Below are positions 1 through 8,854 of a DNA stretch of 55,169 nt, piece by piece; position 1 is the stretch's first letter, and every line of letters begins with the position of its first letter. The stretch spans positions 1 to 55,169 of the forward strand of contig JARGNK010000030.1 of the NCBI GenBank assembly GCA_029213145.1, read 5' to 3'. This DNA is from Rubripirellula sp. Its GTDB lineage: Bacteria; Planctomycetota; Planctomycetia; Pirellulales; Pirellulaceae. Below the pieces are notes generated by a model that saw nothing but the letters and a program-made list of their open reading frames with translations, did no database searches and was not told where the DNA came from. Both the position numbers and the translations under genes were made by a program.

Positions 1-284
1 GGAAGCTCATTGAATATTTAGACGGTTCTGGTGACGTCGAGCTTTACCACCTTGCCAAAGACACCGGCGAGACAGAAGAACTAAGCGATGAACGTCGTGG
101 CAAAGCTGCCGATCTAAAACAAAAACTGAAGGCTTGGCGATCAAGTGTCATCGCTCGCATGCCGATTCCCAACCCAAGCTATGACGCAAATCGCGCGCAA
201 GAGTGGTGGAGCCGTCGCACTGGAGAGCCCGTCGATAGCGATGGCCGCAAAAGGTTTCCGCAAACGGAACTCGATCAATCGTGA
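1..284 (+). CDS. Sulfatase, C-terminal fragment (cut by window edge)
   Basis: The frame is open from base 3 and ends with TGA at 282-284, giving the last 93 residues of a protein that starts outside the window. The pattern is that of the C-terminal subdomain of planctomycete arylsulfatases: a KLIEY strand, a VELYHLAKDTGE block (the usual 'ELYNLxxDxGE' element), then a helix and the RMPIPNPSYD ending found where the last helix packs against the catalytic domain. The catalytic cysteine and metal ligands lie outside the window, so activity cannot be judged. It converges on the kinase gene that ends at 513. Family assignment rests on this tail alone. Confidence 0.8.
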   Translation, partial: KLIEYLDGSGDVELYHLAKDTGETEELSDERRGKAADLKQKLKAWRSSVIARMPIPNPSYDANRAQEWWSRRTGEPVDSDGRKRFPQTELDQS

Positions 285-512
285 CGCCAACCAGATCCTC
301 AAAGAACACGCTGATCGAGCGAAACGTCGTCCAACCTTTCAAGCCGACCCAAGATTTCTATCAAAGCGAGTTCGTCGGCGTCCAAGCATGCTTGATTTGT
401 CTGAAATCATGCTGACTTCTGAAAACGATTCTCGAGAAAAAACGATCAGCAAATAACAAGTCGCTTGGTGCCGAAGGGGCCACCGAAAAACATCACCCTA
501 GCTGCCCCCCGA

Positions 513-3188
513 TCACTCGGCAGTTTTTTCTAAAAATTGTTCGTCGAGGTATGCCGCCACGCGAAATCCAATGAGCGGACTGCGGAAAGACTGGGGGACG
601 CTGACCGACTGGCGCATCGACTCCTCCCGGCCACCTGTTACGGCCTGAAAGCAAAAGATACCGCCTAACAGACTCGTCTGATTGGTGCGTCCCAATTGGA
701 CGTGCCAGAGTGGCGTCTCCACTGCTTGAAGCCAATACTCAACCTCAATCTCGACAGCACCCGCTACAATTGGAGTAACATCGATGGGTTCAAACAACAT
801 CTCTGGCATCGGTCCCTCCAACGCTGAGATCGTATGCCACTCGCACTCTTCAATCGGCATCTCAACTGGACGATCAGTGCAACGTATTCGGATCCCCGCT
901 GAAGCGTTGTCCTGATAGAGCGCGAAAGGATTCCGAACGCTTGCTGATATGACTCCTTTTTTTAGACGATACCGGTAGGAAACCCAACTTCGCTCACCGA
1001 CGGATTCGGGCATCAGATAACAGGTTTCACCATCCGATTCGAGGTGGAAACTGAGGTTGTGACTGTCATGAAGATAATCGTTCATCCCGTAATTCATATC
1101 GTGCGAATGCACAAACAGATCCTTCTCACCCCCACCTAGTAATTCGAGAAAGGGTTCGCTCGGCACCTCGGGGCGTTCCCGGTAGGAAACCACCCCATCT
1201 AACACGATGGGCTTCACGCTCGACCCAAATGTCCACTCCCAATTCGAACCAAAGACGTCGTCAATGAGCGGCATCGTCCCAAGATCCTCATCCTCGACGG
1301 CCTCACCTCGGCTGAGTCGTCGGAAAGTTGCCAGCAACGGTTCTGCGCGGCGGTTCTCTGCGATCATCCGATAGCCATAGGTAGCCATCGTCCATACATT
1401 CCGGCCACATCCGCCGTAGCTTATCCCATCAGGATCCAACTCGGTAAGTCGCTCACAAAACCTTTTCACGTCGTTGTAATTAACATTCGTAACAGGTGCA
1501 TCGAGAGAAAGCATCGACTCGGCATCGTTGTCTCCTTGAAGCACGCTGTCCCCTTGAAGCACGCTGTCCCCTGGAAGCCCCATCACCTTTAAATACTGAC
1601 GCCGCGTAACCAACTTGGACGCAATCCAAATGTCACGCCGCATATTCTGCCAGCCGAGACTTCCAAACAACTCGGGGTGATCAGCATCGGGCGGCCAAAC
1701 TTCAATCGATTGCCCCAGCGATGGGATGCGATTCAACTGCATCCCCATGAAGTTTGAAAAGTGATCAGGATCCTCCCATCTACCTGCGCTCACCGTGTCT
1801 GTTGTCGACGCTACCTGGACTGCGTTGGGGTTGGTTGAATCATTTCGGTCTGGTTGGGCACTAAAACCATCGCTGAATCTGTCGGGCAAATTCGCGATCC
1901 CAATTATCATCAACACAGCCGCTAAACCGACAAAAGCTAATAACTGCCGACGCTTTCTTGCCACAGATAGCCAGCCTGCCCTCCCGGCATCACCAATCGT
2001 CGAATCGATTCGATTCGCACCTTGCCCTCGGACAGACCTGCTCGCTTTTCCCTCGCTTACCGCTCCATCACGGTGAGTTGTCTTCATCGCATTGAGTAAT
2101 TCGTCAACAAAATCTACAGCGTTGGAAAAACGCAGGCCAGGATCTGTCGACAAAGCTTTACGCAATACCGCCTGCGCTGCCGCCCCGCAACCAAACTCGG
2201 AAGACGGTAAGCTCGGCGTTCCCTTGGTCACTCGCGTGGTAAGGCGATCAATACTTTTTTCTTCAAAAGGATGCTTTCCCGAAATCAACACACAAGCAAT
2301 CTCAGCCAATGAGAAAATATCACTCGCCTGAGTTGCGGTACCACTTTTGAGTTGTTCGGGCGACATATAAAGAGGTGTGCCGATCGGAGCGTTCAGTTCC
2401 AAATCCTGAGTGACCTCAAAAGCAATCCCGAAATCAACAATCTTCAAGCGTTTTCCAGAGGAATCCAGCATCAAATTCGCTGGCTTTAGATCGCGATGGA
2501 TGATTCCATGGGCGTGAATCGCAGCGAGACCGTCGGCGAGCTGACGAAGCAAACTCATCGCGTGGTCACGATAGAATTCAGGCTGGGTGTGTTGCTCAAG
2601 CCAATCCTGTAACGTCGGACCATTGATCCATTCCATTGCATAAAAAACAAGTGGTGAATCTGGCACTGCCGAAATGTGATGAATCAACACCACATTGTCG
2701 TGCAAGACGGTGCTCGCCAATCTGGCTTCATCGATGAATGCCTGTTTTTGCTCCGGCACACGAGCGATTGAAGGAGCAAGAACTTTAATGGCGACATCTC
2801 GACAGAGCTGCGGATCGCGACCATGAAAAACGAATCCAGTGGGACCCGTGGCGATCAAATTGCTCAGGTAGAAACCTCGCACTGCGGCGATCTCACCTCC
2901 CGCAACCGGGTCAGATGCCCTCGCCAGAAACTCAAGAAATTCATCGATTTTCTCAACGCGTTTGGTAACACGCATCGTGGTAGTTAGCAGCGATGCGTAA
3001 TCCCCCTCACGTGATTCAAAAAATTCCTCGGATTCTTCCCTCAACGCCAACAATGTCCGCAACTCTCGCTCCAACTCGGTGTCCCGTTTGGCAAGATCCT
3101 CTAAGTACGAAATCTTCTCCGTGGGGTCGACCAGCGTGGTCACCTCGTTGAAGGCAATTTCAAGGCGAATGAGGAATTCGGGATTCAT
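513..3188 (-). CDS. Transmembrane Ser/Thr protein kinase with FGE (SUMF1)-like outer domain
   Basis: A protein of 891 residues if begun at the ATG at 3188, where the usual MNPEF start of this kinase type occurs; the open frame extends 40 codons further without family resemblance. The kinase domain spans about residues 105-370, with glycine loop ATGPTG, Lys in VAIKVL (about 135), HRDLKPAN (231-238), DFG (252-254) and a GTPLYMSPEQ activation segment, so it should be active. One membrane helix lies at about 416-434. The outer part (480-660 and again at 874-880) resembles formylglycine-generating-enzyme/SUMF1 folds (VTRRQYLKV, PVTNVNYNDV, NWEWT, GFRV), split by about 200 residues of unrelated sequence. 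The active-site cysteines of true FGE are not seen, so a sensor or ligand-binding role is more likely than catalysis. An in-frame six-residue duplication sits at 541-552. It follows an ECF sigma gene, the usual partner. Confidence 0.88.
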   Translation of the reverse strand: MNPEFLIRLEIAFNEVTTLVDPTEKISYLEDLAKRDTELERELRTLLALREESEEFFESREGDYASLLTTTMRVTKRVEKIDEFLEFLARASDPVAGGEIAAVRGFYLSNLIATGPTGFVFHGRDPQLCRDVAIKVLAPSIARVPEQKQAFIDEARLASTVLHDNVVLIHHISAVPDSPLVFYAMEWINGPTLQDWLEQHTQPEFYRDHAMSLLRQLADGLAAIHAHGIIHRDLKPANLMLDSSGKRLKIVDFGIAFEVTQDLELNAPIGTPLYMSPEQLKSGTATQASDIFSLAEIACVLISGKHPFEEKSIDRLTTRVTKGTPSLPSSEFGCGAAAQAVLRKALSTDPGLRFSNAVDFVDELLNAMKTTHRDGAVSEGKASRSVRGQGANRIDSTIGDAGRAGWLSVARKRRQLLAFVGLAAVLMIIGIANLPDRFSDGFSAQPDRNDSTNPNAVQVASTTDTVSAGRWEDPDHFSNFMGMQLNRIPSLGQSIEVWPPDADHPELFGSLGWQNMRRDIWIASKLVTRRQYLKVMGLPGDSVLQGDSVLQGDNDAESMLSLDAPVTNVNYNDVKRFCERLTELDPDGISYGGCGRNVWTMATYGYRMIAENRRAEPLLATFRRLSRGEAVEDEDLGTMPLIDDVFGSNWEWTFGSSVKPIVLDGVVSYRERPEVPSEPFLELLGGGEKDLFVHSHDMNYGMNDYLHDSHNLSFHLESDGETCYLMPESVGERSWVSYRYRLKKGVISASVRNPFALYQDNASAGIRIRCTDRPVEMPIEECEWHTISALEGPMPEMLFEPIDVTPIVAGAVEIEVEYWLQAVETPLWHVQLGRTNQTSLLGGIFCFQAVTGGREESMRQSVSVPQSFRSPLIGFRVAAYLDEQFLEKTAE
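1534..1569. repeat. 18-bp perfect tandem duplication inside the kinase gene
   Basis: Two exact 18-base units (1534-1551 and 1552-1569) followed by a degenerate start of a third. It is in frame and doubles the peptide DSVLQG in the FGE-like domain of the kinase. Confidence 0.95.
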
Positions 3189-3508
3189 CGATGAAAATCC
3201 ATTCAATATGCCGTTGCTCAGCGGGCGGCCAATCAATCCCAAGTGGATGACTGCCATGTATCGGACGGGGTTTCGAAACCAAGTGACATCACACCCAACC
3301 ACCATCAAAACGCAGGCATGGGTGCGTCACCAATTTCCTCAGCTTTCTCGACGTCACGATCAAGAAACTCCATCATGCTATGCGGAGCAGGAACGGAGAT
3401 TGTCTCAAGAAAATCCCCCCCCAAAAAAATAATTGCGTGGAAAAGCCAACATCTTGCCAAAGATGAACATGCCTGCAAAACCAAATCGGCCGTGGCCGTG
3501 GCGAATTT
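3189..3508. other. Sigma-to-kinase spacer without a gene
   Basis: These 320 bases separate the ECF sigma gene from the kinase start. The only open frames overlap neighbouring genes in the wrong phase. The part near 3308 could be coding only if the kinase started upstream, which its sequence does not support. It contains the C8A7 tract at 3415-3429. The kinase may have its own promoter here, but I cannot point to one. Confidence 0.6.
3415..3429. repeat. C8-A7 double homopolymer tract
   Basis: Eight C followed directly by seven A on the plus strand (seven T then eight G on the coding strand of the sigma-kinase pair). It lies in the untranslated spacer, 79 bases after the sigma stop codon. Such tracts are prone to length change. 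Confidence 0.95.
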
Positions 3509-4060
3509 CTATCTGGCCACCGGTTGATGGTTGAGTTTGCTGGCCAGCCAAGTCCGGGAAAAATCCCATTTGCGAAATGCGGTCGCCCGCGAAATCCCCA
3601 ATTTTTCGGCTGCTGCCTCAATGGAAATACCGTCGTACAGGTGTAGCCGCGCTAATTCGGCATTTTCGGGCATACCCTTGGCCAGCAGATCGATGGCATC
3701 GTCGAGTTCCACCAACATCAACGACGCGCGGTCACTCCGAACACTCGAATGTCCATCGCCAGTGCGTTCGGTCGCCTGACGTTCGGATTTGATTCGCACA
3801 ACACGTCTGCGAGCACGATCGATCAGAATTTGCCGCATCATGCGGGATGCATACGGGAGCAGCTCGTCACCCGACGTCCCTGGATTCGTTGAGTTGACGT
3901 TGCTGGATCCTTTGCTCGCCTTCAAGAAAAGCTCGTGAACCAAGCCTGTCGCTGTAAGCGTGCATTGAGACTCCTGCCGCACGAGCGCGACAGCAAGCCG
4001 ACGCAGGTGTTCGTAACGTTCGGGATTTGAATCTAGATTCAATGCACCATACCCATCCAC
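3509..4060 (-). CDS. ECF-type RNA polymerase sigma factor (kinase-linked planctomycete type)
   Basis: 183 residues. Region 2 is recognisable from about residue 14 (YEHLRRLAVALVRQE, TGLVHELFL, ASRMMRQILIDRARRR) and region 4 at the C-terminus has the helix-turn-helix GISIEAAAEKLGISRATAFR. This matches the Pfam ECF family common in planctomycetes, which directs RNA polymerase to alternative promoters and often sits beside a Ser/Thr kinase, as here. The start is GTG at 4060, immediately preceded in frame by TGA, so it cannot extend upstream. Compared with the family, the first roughly 20 residues (helix before 'LRRLA') appear short or missing. The kinase gene follows 320 bases downstream and could be its regulator or its target. 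Confidence 0.88.
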   Translation of the reverse strand: MDGYGALNLDSNPERYEHLRRLAVALVRQESQCTLTATGLVHELFLKASKGSSNVNSTNPGTSGDELLPYASRMMRQILIDRARRRVVRIKSERQATERTGDGHSSVRSDRASLMLVELDDAIDLLAKGMPENAELARLHLYDGISIEAAAEKLGISRATAFRKWDFSRTWLASKLNHQPVAR

Positions 4061-4496
4061 TCAGGCAGGCGTCGCCTGCGACGGCTCCACTCGGTCTACC
4101 AACTTGCGTAGCCGTCTACAATAAGCTTCATCGACTACACACTTTGCCCCACAAACACCATCTGCCCTCAATTCGCTGACCTGACAATCCAGAACGCCAG
4201 ACTTTTTCCATCAGGCTTTTTTTACGCTTGAAAGCGGACACGGAAAATTTTAGCGGTAGGTTCAGTACGCCCGCCTTTCCGCATCGCAGCATTCAATATC
4301 GGGCCCCTATCTTAGCCCAAATGAATCAGAAAAATCCAAACCAGGACCGGAATTTCCAACCAAAACCAAGCATCGCGGCAAAATTAGATGGATCATAAAA
4401 TGAACCACTGAAATTGATTCGCTTGTAACCTCGACTGAACCATCCAACCAGTCGTGCCCATGCCTGCAGCGGGTGCATAGTCGCCCACTCGTAACG
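4061..4496. other. Intergenic region upstream of the sigma factor
   Basis: These 436 bases lie between the end of the DUF6288 gene and the sigma start. They probably hold the sigma promoter, but no clear -35/-10 pair stands out. Next to the sigma start is a perfect inverted repeat (4065-4079). On the minus strand a 49-codon open frame (4064-4210) without an ATG ends in the TGA that abuts the sigma GTG. Confidence 0.55.
4065..4079. repeat. 15-bp palindrome next to the sigma factor start
   Basis: Arms GCAGGCG and CGCCTGC separated by one base, five bases upstream of the GTG start of the sigma gene. It could be an operator, a cruciform or part of a dispersed repeat. No second full copy is seen in this window. 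Confidence 0.7.
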
Positions 4497-6947
4497 TTAG
4501 CGCTCCAGGTAGATGAGTTCGGGCTTTTCGGTTGCAGCCTGAAGATTCACGATCGACTGTCGCACCGCCCGAGCCTTGTCCCTGCTCAGCCTTCGCGGAA
4601 AATCCGTTTCCCCATTTTCAAAGTATTTGGCGGTTGCTTCTAACTGTGGAATCACACGCTGCCCGTGCGCCCCGTAGGATTCCAGCATTTTCATGATCGT
4701 ACCGATCCGCTTTTCGCTGGCATGCTGTTTTTGGGTGCGGGCGTAATCAGCTAGTAGCTCAATGCCTTCGCTGATTCGGTGCTTGGAAAAGAGTTCCAGG
4801 CCAGCGGTTTGAATCGTATCGGCAAACATGATCCCACTCGGCGCTGGCTCCGCGATCGCTTGCAAGATCGCAGGCAGCAAAGGCTCAAGCTCTTCGTAAC
4901 TCAAGTTTTTGTAAACGGAGCCGATTGCTCCACGCGATCTGCCATCATCATTCAGGAGTCCAGCACGAACCGCTTTGACCAATAAGTCACGATCAACACC
5001 CTCCAACGATCGACCGATCAGTCCGCCGCGTTGGCTGAAGAGTGCGACGGTCAGGTATCGCTGTTCCATGTTTCGCGGGTCGTTTTCAGGATCACTTTTA
5101 ACGAGTCGTTCGAGCATTTCAGGGACGGCCAATTTCGCGGGCTCACCGATTGCGGCTAAGGCTTCGGCCGCCAGGATGCGGAGCCACAGGTCATCCGCTC
5201 GAAAAGCATTCACCAGCGAGGGAACGGCTGAAACACCGCGCCCACGTTGCATTTTCAATGCCTGGCAGGCCCCGAGACGCGCATCAAGATCGGTAGAATC
5301 GAGCAAACGGATCAATCGGTCCGCCACGTCATCCCGGCGACGCCCCAACGCCATCGCGGCACGCTCCCGGACCGTCGGCGACCAACTGCGAAGCCGTTCG
5401 ATCAATTCCTCAGTCGACAACGCATCGTAGAAACCAGTCCGATTCTTGTTCGTCCAACCGCGACCGTCATCGACAAGACTCTCCGCTGTCGTTCGATCAA
5501 TTGGCGGAGCAACACTTGGCTTGCGCCCGGTTAGATAAGTCTTTCGCAGCGACTGGGCGTAGCCGAGCAGGTAAGCACCGGTGCTGTCCCAATTTCGGTA
5601 GCTATCGTGACGAGAACCGGGCGGGCCTTGATGGGTAAAGGTCCCATCCCAACGACGCGCTAAATCGTAGTGCCAACCAAACTCCTCCAACCAGGCACCC
5701 GATGCTTGAGGGCCGGATCGAGCGACACCCGGCAACGCCCACAACATATTAAAGAACGGCCCCGTGTGACCGGTATCACGTTCGGCACCATGGGAAGCTA
5801 CAGCCATGCGAGAAAAATACTCGGTCGCTTTCGCGTCACCCAATTGGTCAAACAAAACCGCCGCCATCTCGTTCTTGCCGTTGTCACAATGAGTTTGAAT
5901 CCAAGGTGTATGATCGCCGTACGGAACCGCTCCCTTCCCCACATAAAACCGCAGCAGAAGCACGCTTTTCGCAATCGCTTCATCGAGTCCCGGTACATCG
6001 ACACCCGACAGTCTCGCCAAAACCAAGGAATACGTTAGAGGAATCCCGGGCGCATTCATCATGCCATAACCGCCAAGACGCCCTGAACCTTCCCGAACAA
6101 ATCCATGGCCCCACGAACCAACGACACTCTGCCCATCGACGACCATCTTTGTGATGCGTTTGAGTCCAGTGTCAACCAACGAACGATCTCCCGTCGCAAG
6201 CACATACTCAGCCAAGAAAAGATTCACATAGGCATATTGCCATGTACGGACGCCTGTGGACTGGTTGTATTGCGATAAAATCTGCGCCTGCGTCCGCAGC
6301 AGCGGATAATACGCTTCATCTCCACTCGCCAAGAGCGCCAATCCATTGAGAGCCCGCGTGATAATATGACCGCCTGTTGGATCACGCTGCATCTTCGCTG
6401 CGATTGCCTCGCAACCCTGTTGCAGGATTTTCAGCGACTTCGAGCATTCGAACGGGGCCGTTGCGTGGTAGATTCCCATCACCGGCAGGTTGACAACAAC
6501 CGTTTCGGTGGCTCCGTCACGCCATCGCAACAGACGCAATTCACCCCTGTTCGCTTCGCGTTCCGCGGCTGTAATCGCCTTCCCAAACACGATTCTAGGA
6601 TCGTCATAAAAAGGTTTTTCACCAATCCCCAAAACAACGTCGCCTACCTGAATTACACCGTCTGCCGGTGACCCATCTTCAACCTTGGTGATCAATATTT
6701 GGCGAGCCTCTGTCGTCACCATCTTGTCACTGTAAATCCATCCTCGCAGACCAGTGGGGCCGAGTGTCCAATCGTGTGTCCAACCCTCCGGCACTCGATC
6801 GCCCTTGGTGAAATCGGGCTGCTTCACATCACCCTGACCGCCCCCCGCTGCGAGCAACACGCTGCCTGCAGGAGACAGCCATAAAACGAGCACAAGCCCA
6901 GCAAACATGCCAAACGATTGAGGTTGATTCTTCAAGATGTATTTCAC
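4497..6947 (-). CDS. Exported PDZ/HEAT-repeat protein of the DUF6288 type
   Basis: 816 residues beginning with a signal peptide (about 1-34, hydrophobic stretch FAGLVLVLWLSPAG). A PDZ-like domain follows at about 60-155 (LGPTGLRGW, DGSPADGVIQVGDVVLGI). Next comes a long alpha-helical part with GHG/GG turns typical of alpha/alpha-toroid folds (GSWGHGFVREGSGRLGGYG) and then HEAT-like repeats from about 525 (RSWSPTVRERAAMALGRR, LGACQALK, LRILAAEALAAIGEPA). This layout matches DUF6288 proteins, whose function is not established; PDZ and HEAT modules suggest protein binding in the periplasm. No catalytic motif is visible. It lies on the same strand as the molybdoenzyme gene upstream but 393 bases away, so it probably has its own promoter. 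Confidence 0.85.
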   Translation of the reverse strand: MKYILKNQPQSFGMFAGLVLVLWLSPAGSVLLAAGGGQGDVKQPDFTKGDRVPEGWTHDWTLGPTGLRGWIYSDKMVTTEARQILITKVEDGSPADGVIQVGDVVLGIGEKPFYDDPRIVFGKAITAAEREANRGELRLLRWRDGATETVVVNLPVMGIYHATAPFECSKSLKILQQGCEAIAAKMQRDPTGGHIITRALNGLALLASGDEAYYPLLRTQAQILSQYNQSTGVRTWQYAYVNLFLAEYVLATGDRSLVDTGLKRITKMVVDGQSVVGSWGHGFVREGSGRLGGYGMMNAPGIPLTYSLVLARLSGVDVPGLDEAIAKSVLLLRFYVGKGAVPYGDHTPWIQTHCDNGKNEMAAVLFDQLGDAKATEYFSRMAVASHGAERDTGHTGPFFNMLWALPGVARSGPQASGAWLEEFGWHYDLARRWDGTFTHQGPPGSRHDSYRNWDSTGAYLLGYAQSLRKTYLTGRKPSVAPPIDRTTAESLVDDGRGWTNKNRTGFYDALSTEELIERLRSWSPTVRERAAMALGRRRDDVADRLIRLLDSTDLDARLGACQALKMQRGRGVSAVPSLVNAFRADDLWLRILAAEALAAIGEPAKLAVPEMLERLVKSDPENDPRNMEQRYLTVALFSQRGGLIGRSLEGVDRDLLVKAVRAGLLNDDGRSRGAIGSVYKNLSYEELEPLLPAILQAIAEPAPSGIMFADTIQTAGLELFSKHRISEGIELLADYARTQKQHASEKRIGTIMKMLESYGAHGQRVIPQLEATAKYFENGETDFPRRLSRDKARAVRQSIVNLQAATEKPELIYLER

Positions 6948-7340
6948 TCAGATTGGATTCGCGTGAGTAAACCGACGCCTTGGCAGGTCAGCTCATCACA
7001 GCATCGGAAATGAACTGACTTAATCGCCGTGATGCTCTATCACTGCACGGCCTGGCGGCGCGAGTCATCACATGGGGAATAATTGACGGCCAAGGGACAC
7101 AATCTTACTTGCGGCAAAGCGTGAATGGGAGTCCGTTATTCCCGACACCTGAGGTTCTTCACTCAACTGCTTACCGTCAAACAGATCATCCAAAAAAATG
7201 AGACGCTTCTTTGTCTTTGCGAACTTAGCTCGATGCGGCACGGTGATTTACAGCAGTGATTTACAGCCAGGCCCCATGCATGGAGTCGCGAATGAAGCCA
7301 CTAGTCGCAAATCGTGCACCACGAGCCTGCCATACTTTTT
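6948..7340. other. Intergenic region with a 13-bp tandem repeat
   Basis: These 393 bases lie between the molybdoenzyme stop and the DUF6288 start, both on the minus strand. Small open frames here overlap real genes in other phases and have no recognisable content. It presumably contains the DUF6288 promoter. The only structure noticed is the tandem repeat at 7243-7267. Confidence 0.55.
7243..7267. repeat. 13-bp-period tandem duplication
   Basis: The 12-mer GTGATTTACAGC occurs at 7243-7254 and 7256-7267, one base apart. It is in non-coding DNA, and its period is not a multiple of three. Confidence 0.9.
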
Positions 7341-8594
7341 TCAGGCCTCCACCGTCACGCTCACTTGCTCGATCGACGCGTGGCCAGATTTTCGGAATGG
7401 ACGGGGCATCGGCTGGGCGTGATCCTGTTGGTCGATCGTCCGACAGCGAAAGGTGTATCGTCCAGCAGGCAATCCCGGCAGCAAAGCAGCCCAATGCACG
7501 CGAGTTAATTGAAGTGGCCATTCCTTCGGTTCACCTTCGTTAAAACCAATCATGCCCATGGAATCATCCATTCCTTTCCATTGCCCAGCTCCTCGCTTGG
7601 GAGGTGGCAGAATCTCTGCGTCAACCCACGGCGCAGTGGCGTAATATCGCCCGGTTTCGGTGGCTGGCTGATCCTTCGCTTCCATCCAAACCTGTACTTT
7701 TTTCAAACCGGAAATCCCAACCTGTGCGTAGCCCGTCACGGGAATAGGTTGCTGCGGCTTTACCTTACGTGGGATTGAAAGAGTGGCTGCCCAAGTCTTC
7801 ATCGCGCTGTCGACATCATTGTTGCCGTTCGCATAAGTGTCGTTGGCATGAAACAAATTGGTCAGCACAATCTGCTGCAACCATTTAACCGACTTGAACC
7901 CGTAAGCTTCCGGCACCACCATCCGGACAGGCCCGCCACGCTCCGATGTCAACCATTCCCCGTTCAGCTTGTAACATAAAATGACGGGCGGCAAACCGAA
8001 CGGATCTTCTAGTACCCGATCCATCGGAAGCGAACTTTGAAACAACTGTTCGGGATCGTCATTGTGGTAACCATGATAGAAGACACGGCGGAGGTCAGCC
8101 CGTGGCTGGGTCAACCAAAAGATTTCACGCAGGGGTACACCTTCCCAGACCCCCATTCCCAACGGACAACCAATATTCAAACAGGTCATGACTTTCGGAA
8201 ACCGCACAGCATGCTTCTTGGCCAACTGCATCAAATCTGAAAAGCCAAGCGCCGTACCGGCATTCCTCGTCATTGGTTTACGGATGTCGGCGGGGTGATC
8301 GGGGTCCGAGATCACCTCCAATTTCCAGGTGTCACGCGTCATCCCCACTTCACTTTTCTTCTCATCAGGAAGTTTATGAGGAAGCGGTTTGCCACGTGAG
8401 ACATCACGAAACTCATCCTGGGCGGTTAGATAAGGCTCTAAAGCGGCAATCGCTCCAGCCAGTTCGGGCGAGATCTCATTTCCTCGAACTCTCCCTGCCG
8501 AGACGGCCAATCCCATTCCGGCCCCCCCAAGTCTTAGAAAATACCGTCGCGTTAGTTCACGATGCTCTTTCAAGAATCGGTCGAGCGGTTTCAT
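7341..8594 (-). CDS. Tat-exported sulfite-oxidase-like molybdopterin oxidoreductase
   Basis: 417 residues from the ATG at 8594, which places a twin-arginine signal at the N-terminus (TRRYFLRLGGAG, residues 15-26). The body matches the sulfite oxidase/SorA-like molybdopterin family: FPKVMTCLNIGC with candidate Mo-ligand Cys138 (Cys143 nearby), WEGVPLREIFWL, the substrate/cofactor region RGGPVRMVVPEAYGFKSVKWL, and a C-terminal immunoglobulin-like dimerisation domain (residues about 270-417: PIPVTGYAQVGISGLKKVQVW, WPLQLTRVHWAALLPGLPAGRYTFRCRTID). It would catalyse a two-electron oxidation or reduction in the periplasm; the substrate (sulfite or other) is not settled. No heme domain is present, so an external electron partner is needed. 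The gene is divergent from a ferredoxin gene. Confidence 0.88.
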   Translation of the reverse strand: MKPLDRFLKEHRELTRRYFLRLGGAGMGLAVSAGRVRGNEISPELAGAIAALEPYLTAQDEFRDVSRGKPLPHKLPDEKKSEVGMTRDTWKLEVISDPDHPADIRKPMTRNAGTALGFSDLMQLAKKHAVRFPKVMTCLNIGCPLGMGVWEGVPLREIFWLTQPRADLRRVFYHGYHNDDPEQLFQSSLPMDRVLEDPFGLPPVILCYKLNGEWLTSERGGPVRMVVPEAYGFKSVKWLQQIVLTNLFHANDTYANGNNDVDSAMKTWAATLSIPRKVKPQQPIPVTGYAQVGISGLKKVQVWMEAKDQPATETGRYYATAPWVDAEILPPPKRGAGQWKGMDDSMGMIGFNEGEPKEWPLQLTRVHWAALLPGLPAGRYTFRCRTIDQQDHAQPMPRPFRKSGHASIEQVSVTVEA

Positions 8595-8854
8595 CGGTGG
8601 ACTATCTGAGAAATCGAGTTTTAAAAAATGGCGGCCGGGACAGCAGAGCGGCCTGCTTGGCCAAGGGGGACTGCCGCAAGCATATCCAAACATCTAAGTC
8701 GGCGTGTTAGACTACGCCATACAAATGCCGACAGAACACTTTCCTTGGTCAAGGTGAACGCCATCCGTCCCGCTTCTTAGACGCCCCAGGCCGGAGGCAA
8801 AGAACCAGGGTCACTTGTCCAACACCCCCATCTCCACAGTTATAACGAGTCTCC
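8595..8854. promoter_or_regulatory. Divergent intergenic region, molybdoenzyme / ferredoxin
   Basis: 260 bases between two divergent starts, so promoters for both directions must lie here or nearby. I could not identify convincing promoter boxes or an operator. The assignment rests on gene orientation only. Confidence 0.4.

Noticed and set aside
145..456. 103-codon open frame after the sulfatase fragment
   Set aside because: Begins inside the sulfatase frame in another phase, and its composition (Arg/Ser-rich) looks like a shadow.
513..3188. Calling the kinase's outer domain an active formylglycine-generating enzyme
   Set aside because: The cysteine motif needed for catalysis is absent and the fold is interrupted by a long insert.
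3189..3308. Forty extra N-terminal codons of the FGE-like kinase
   Set aside because: They do not resemble the family, which begins with MNPEF; the upstream ATG was not used.
4054..4056. ATG near the sigma factor start
   Set aside because: It is out of frame with the sigma gene and runs into a stop after five codons.
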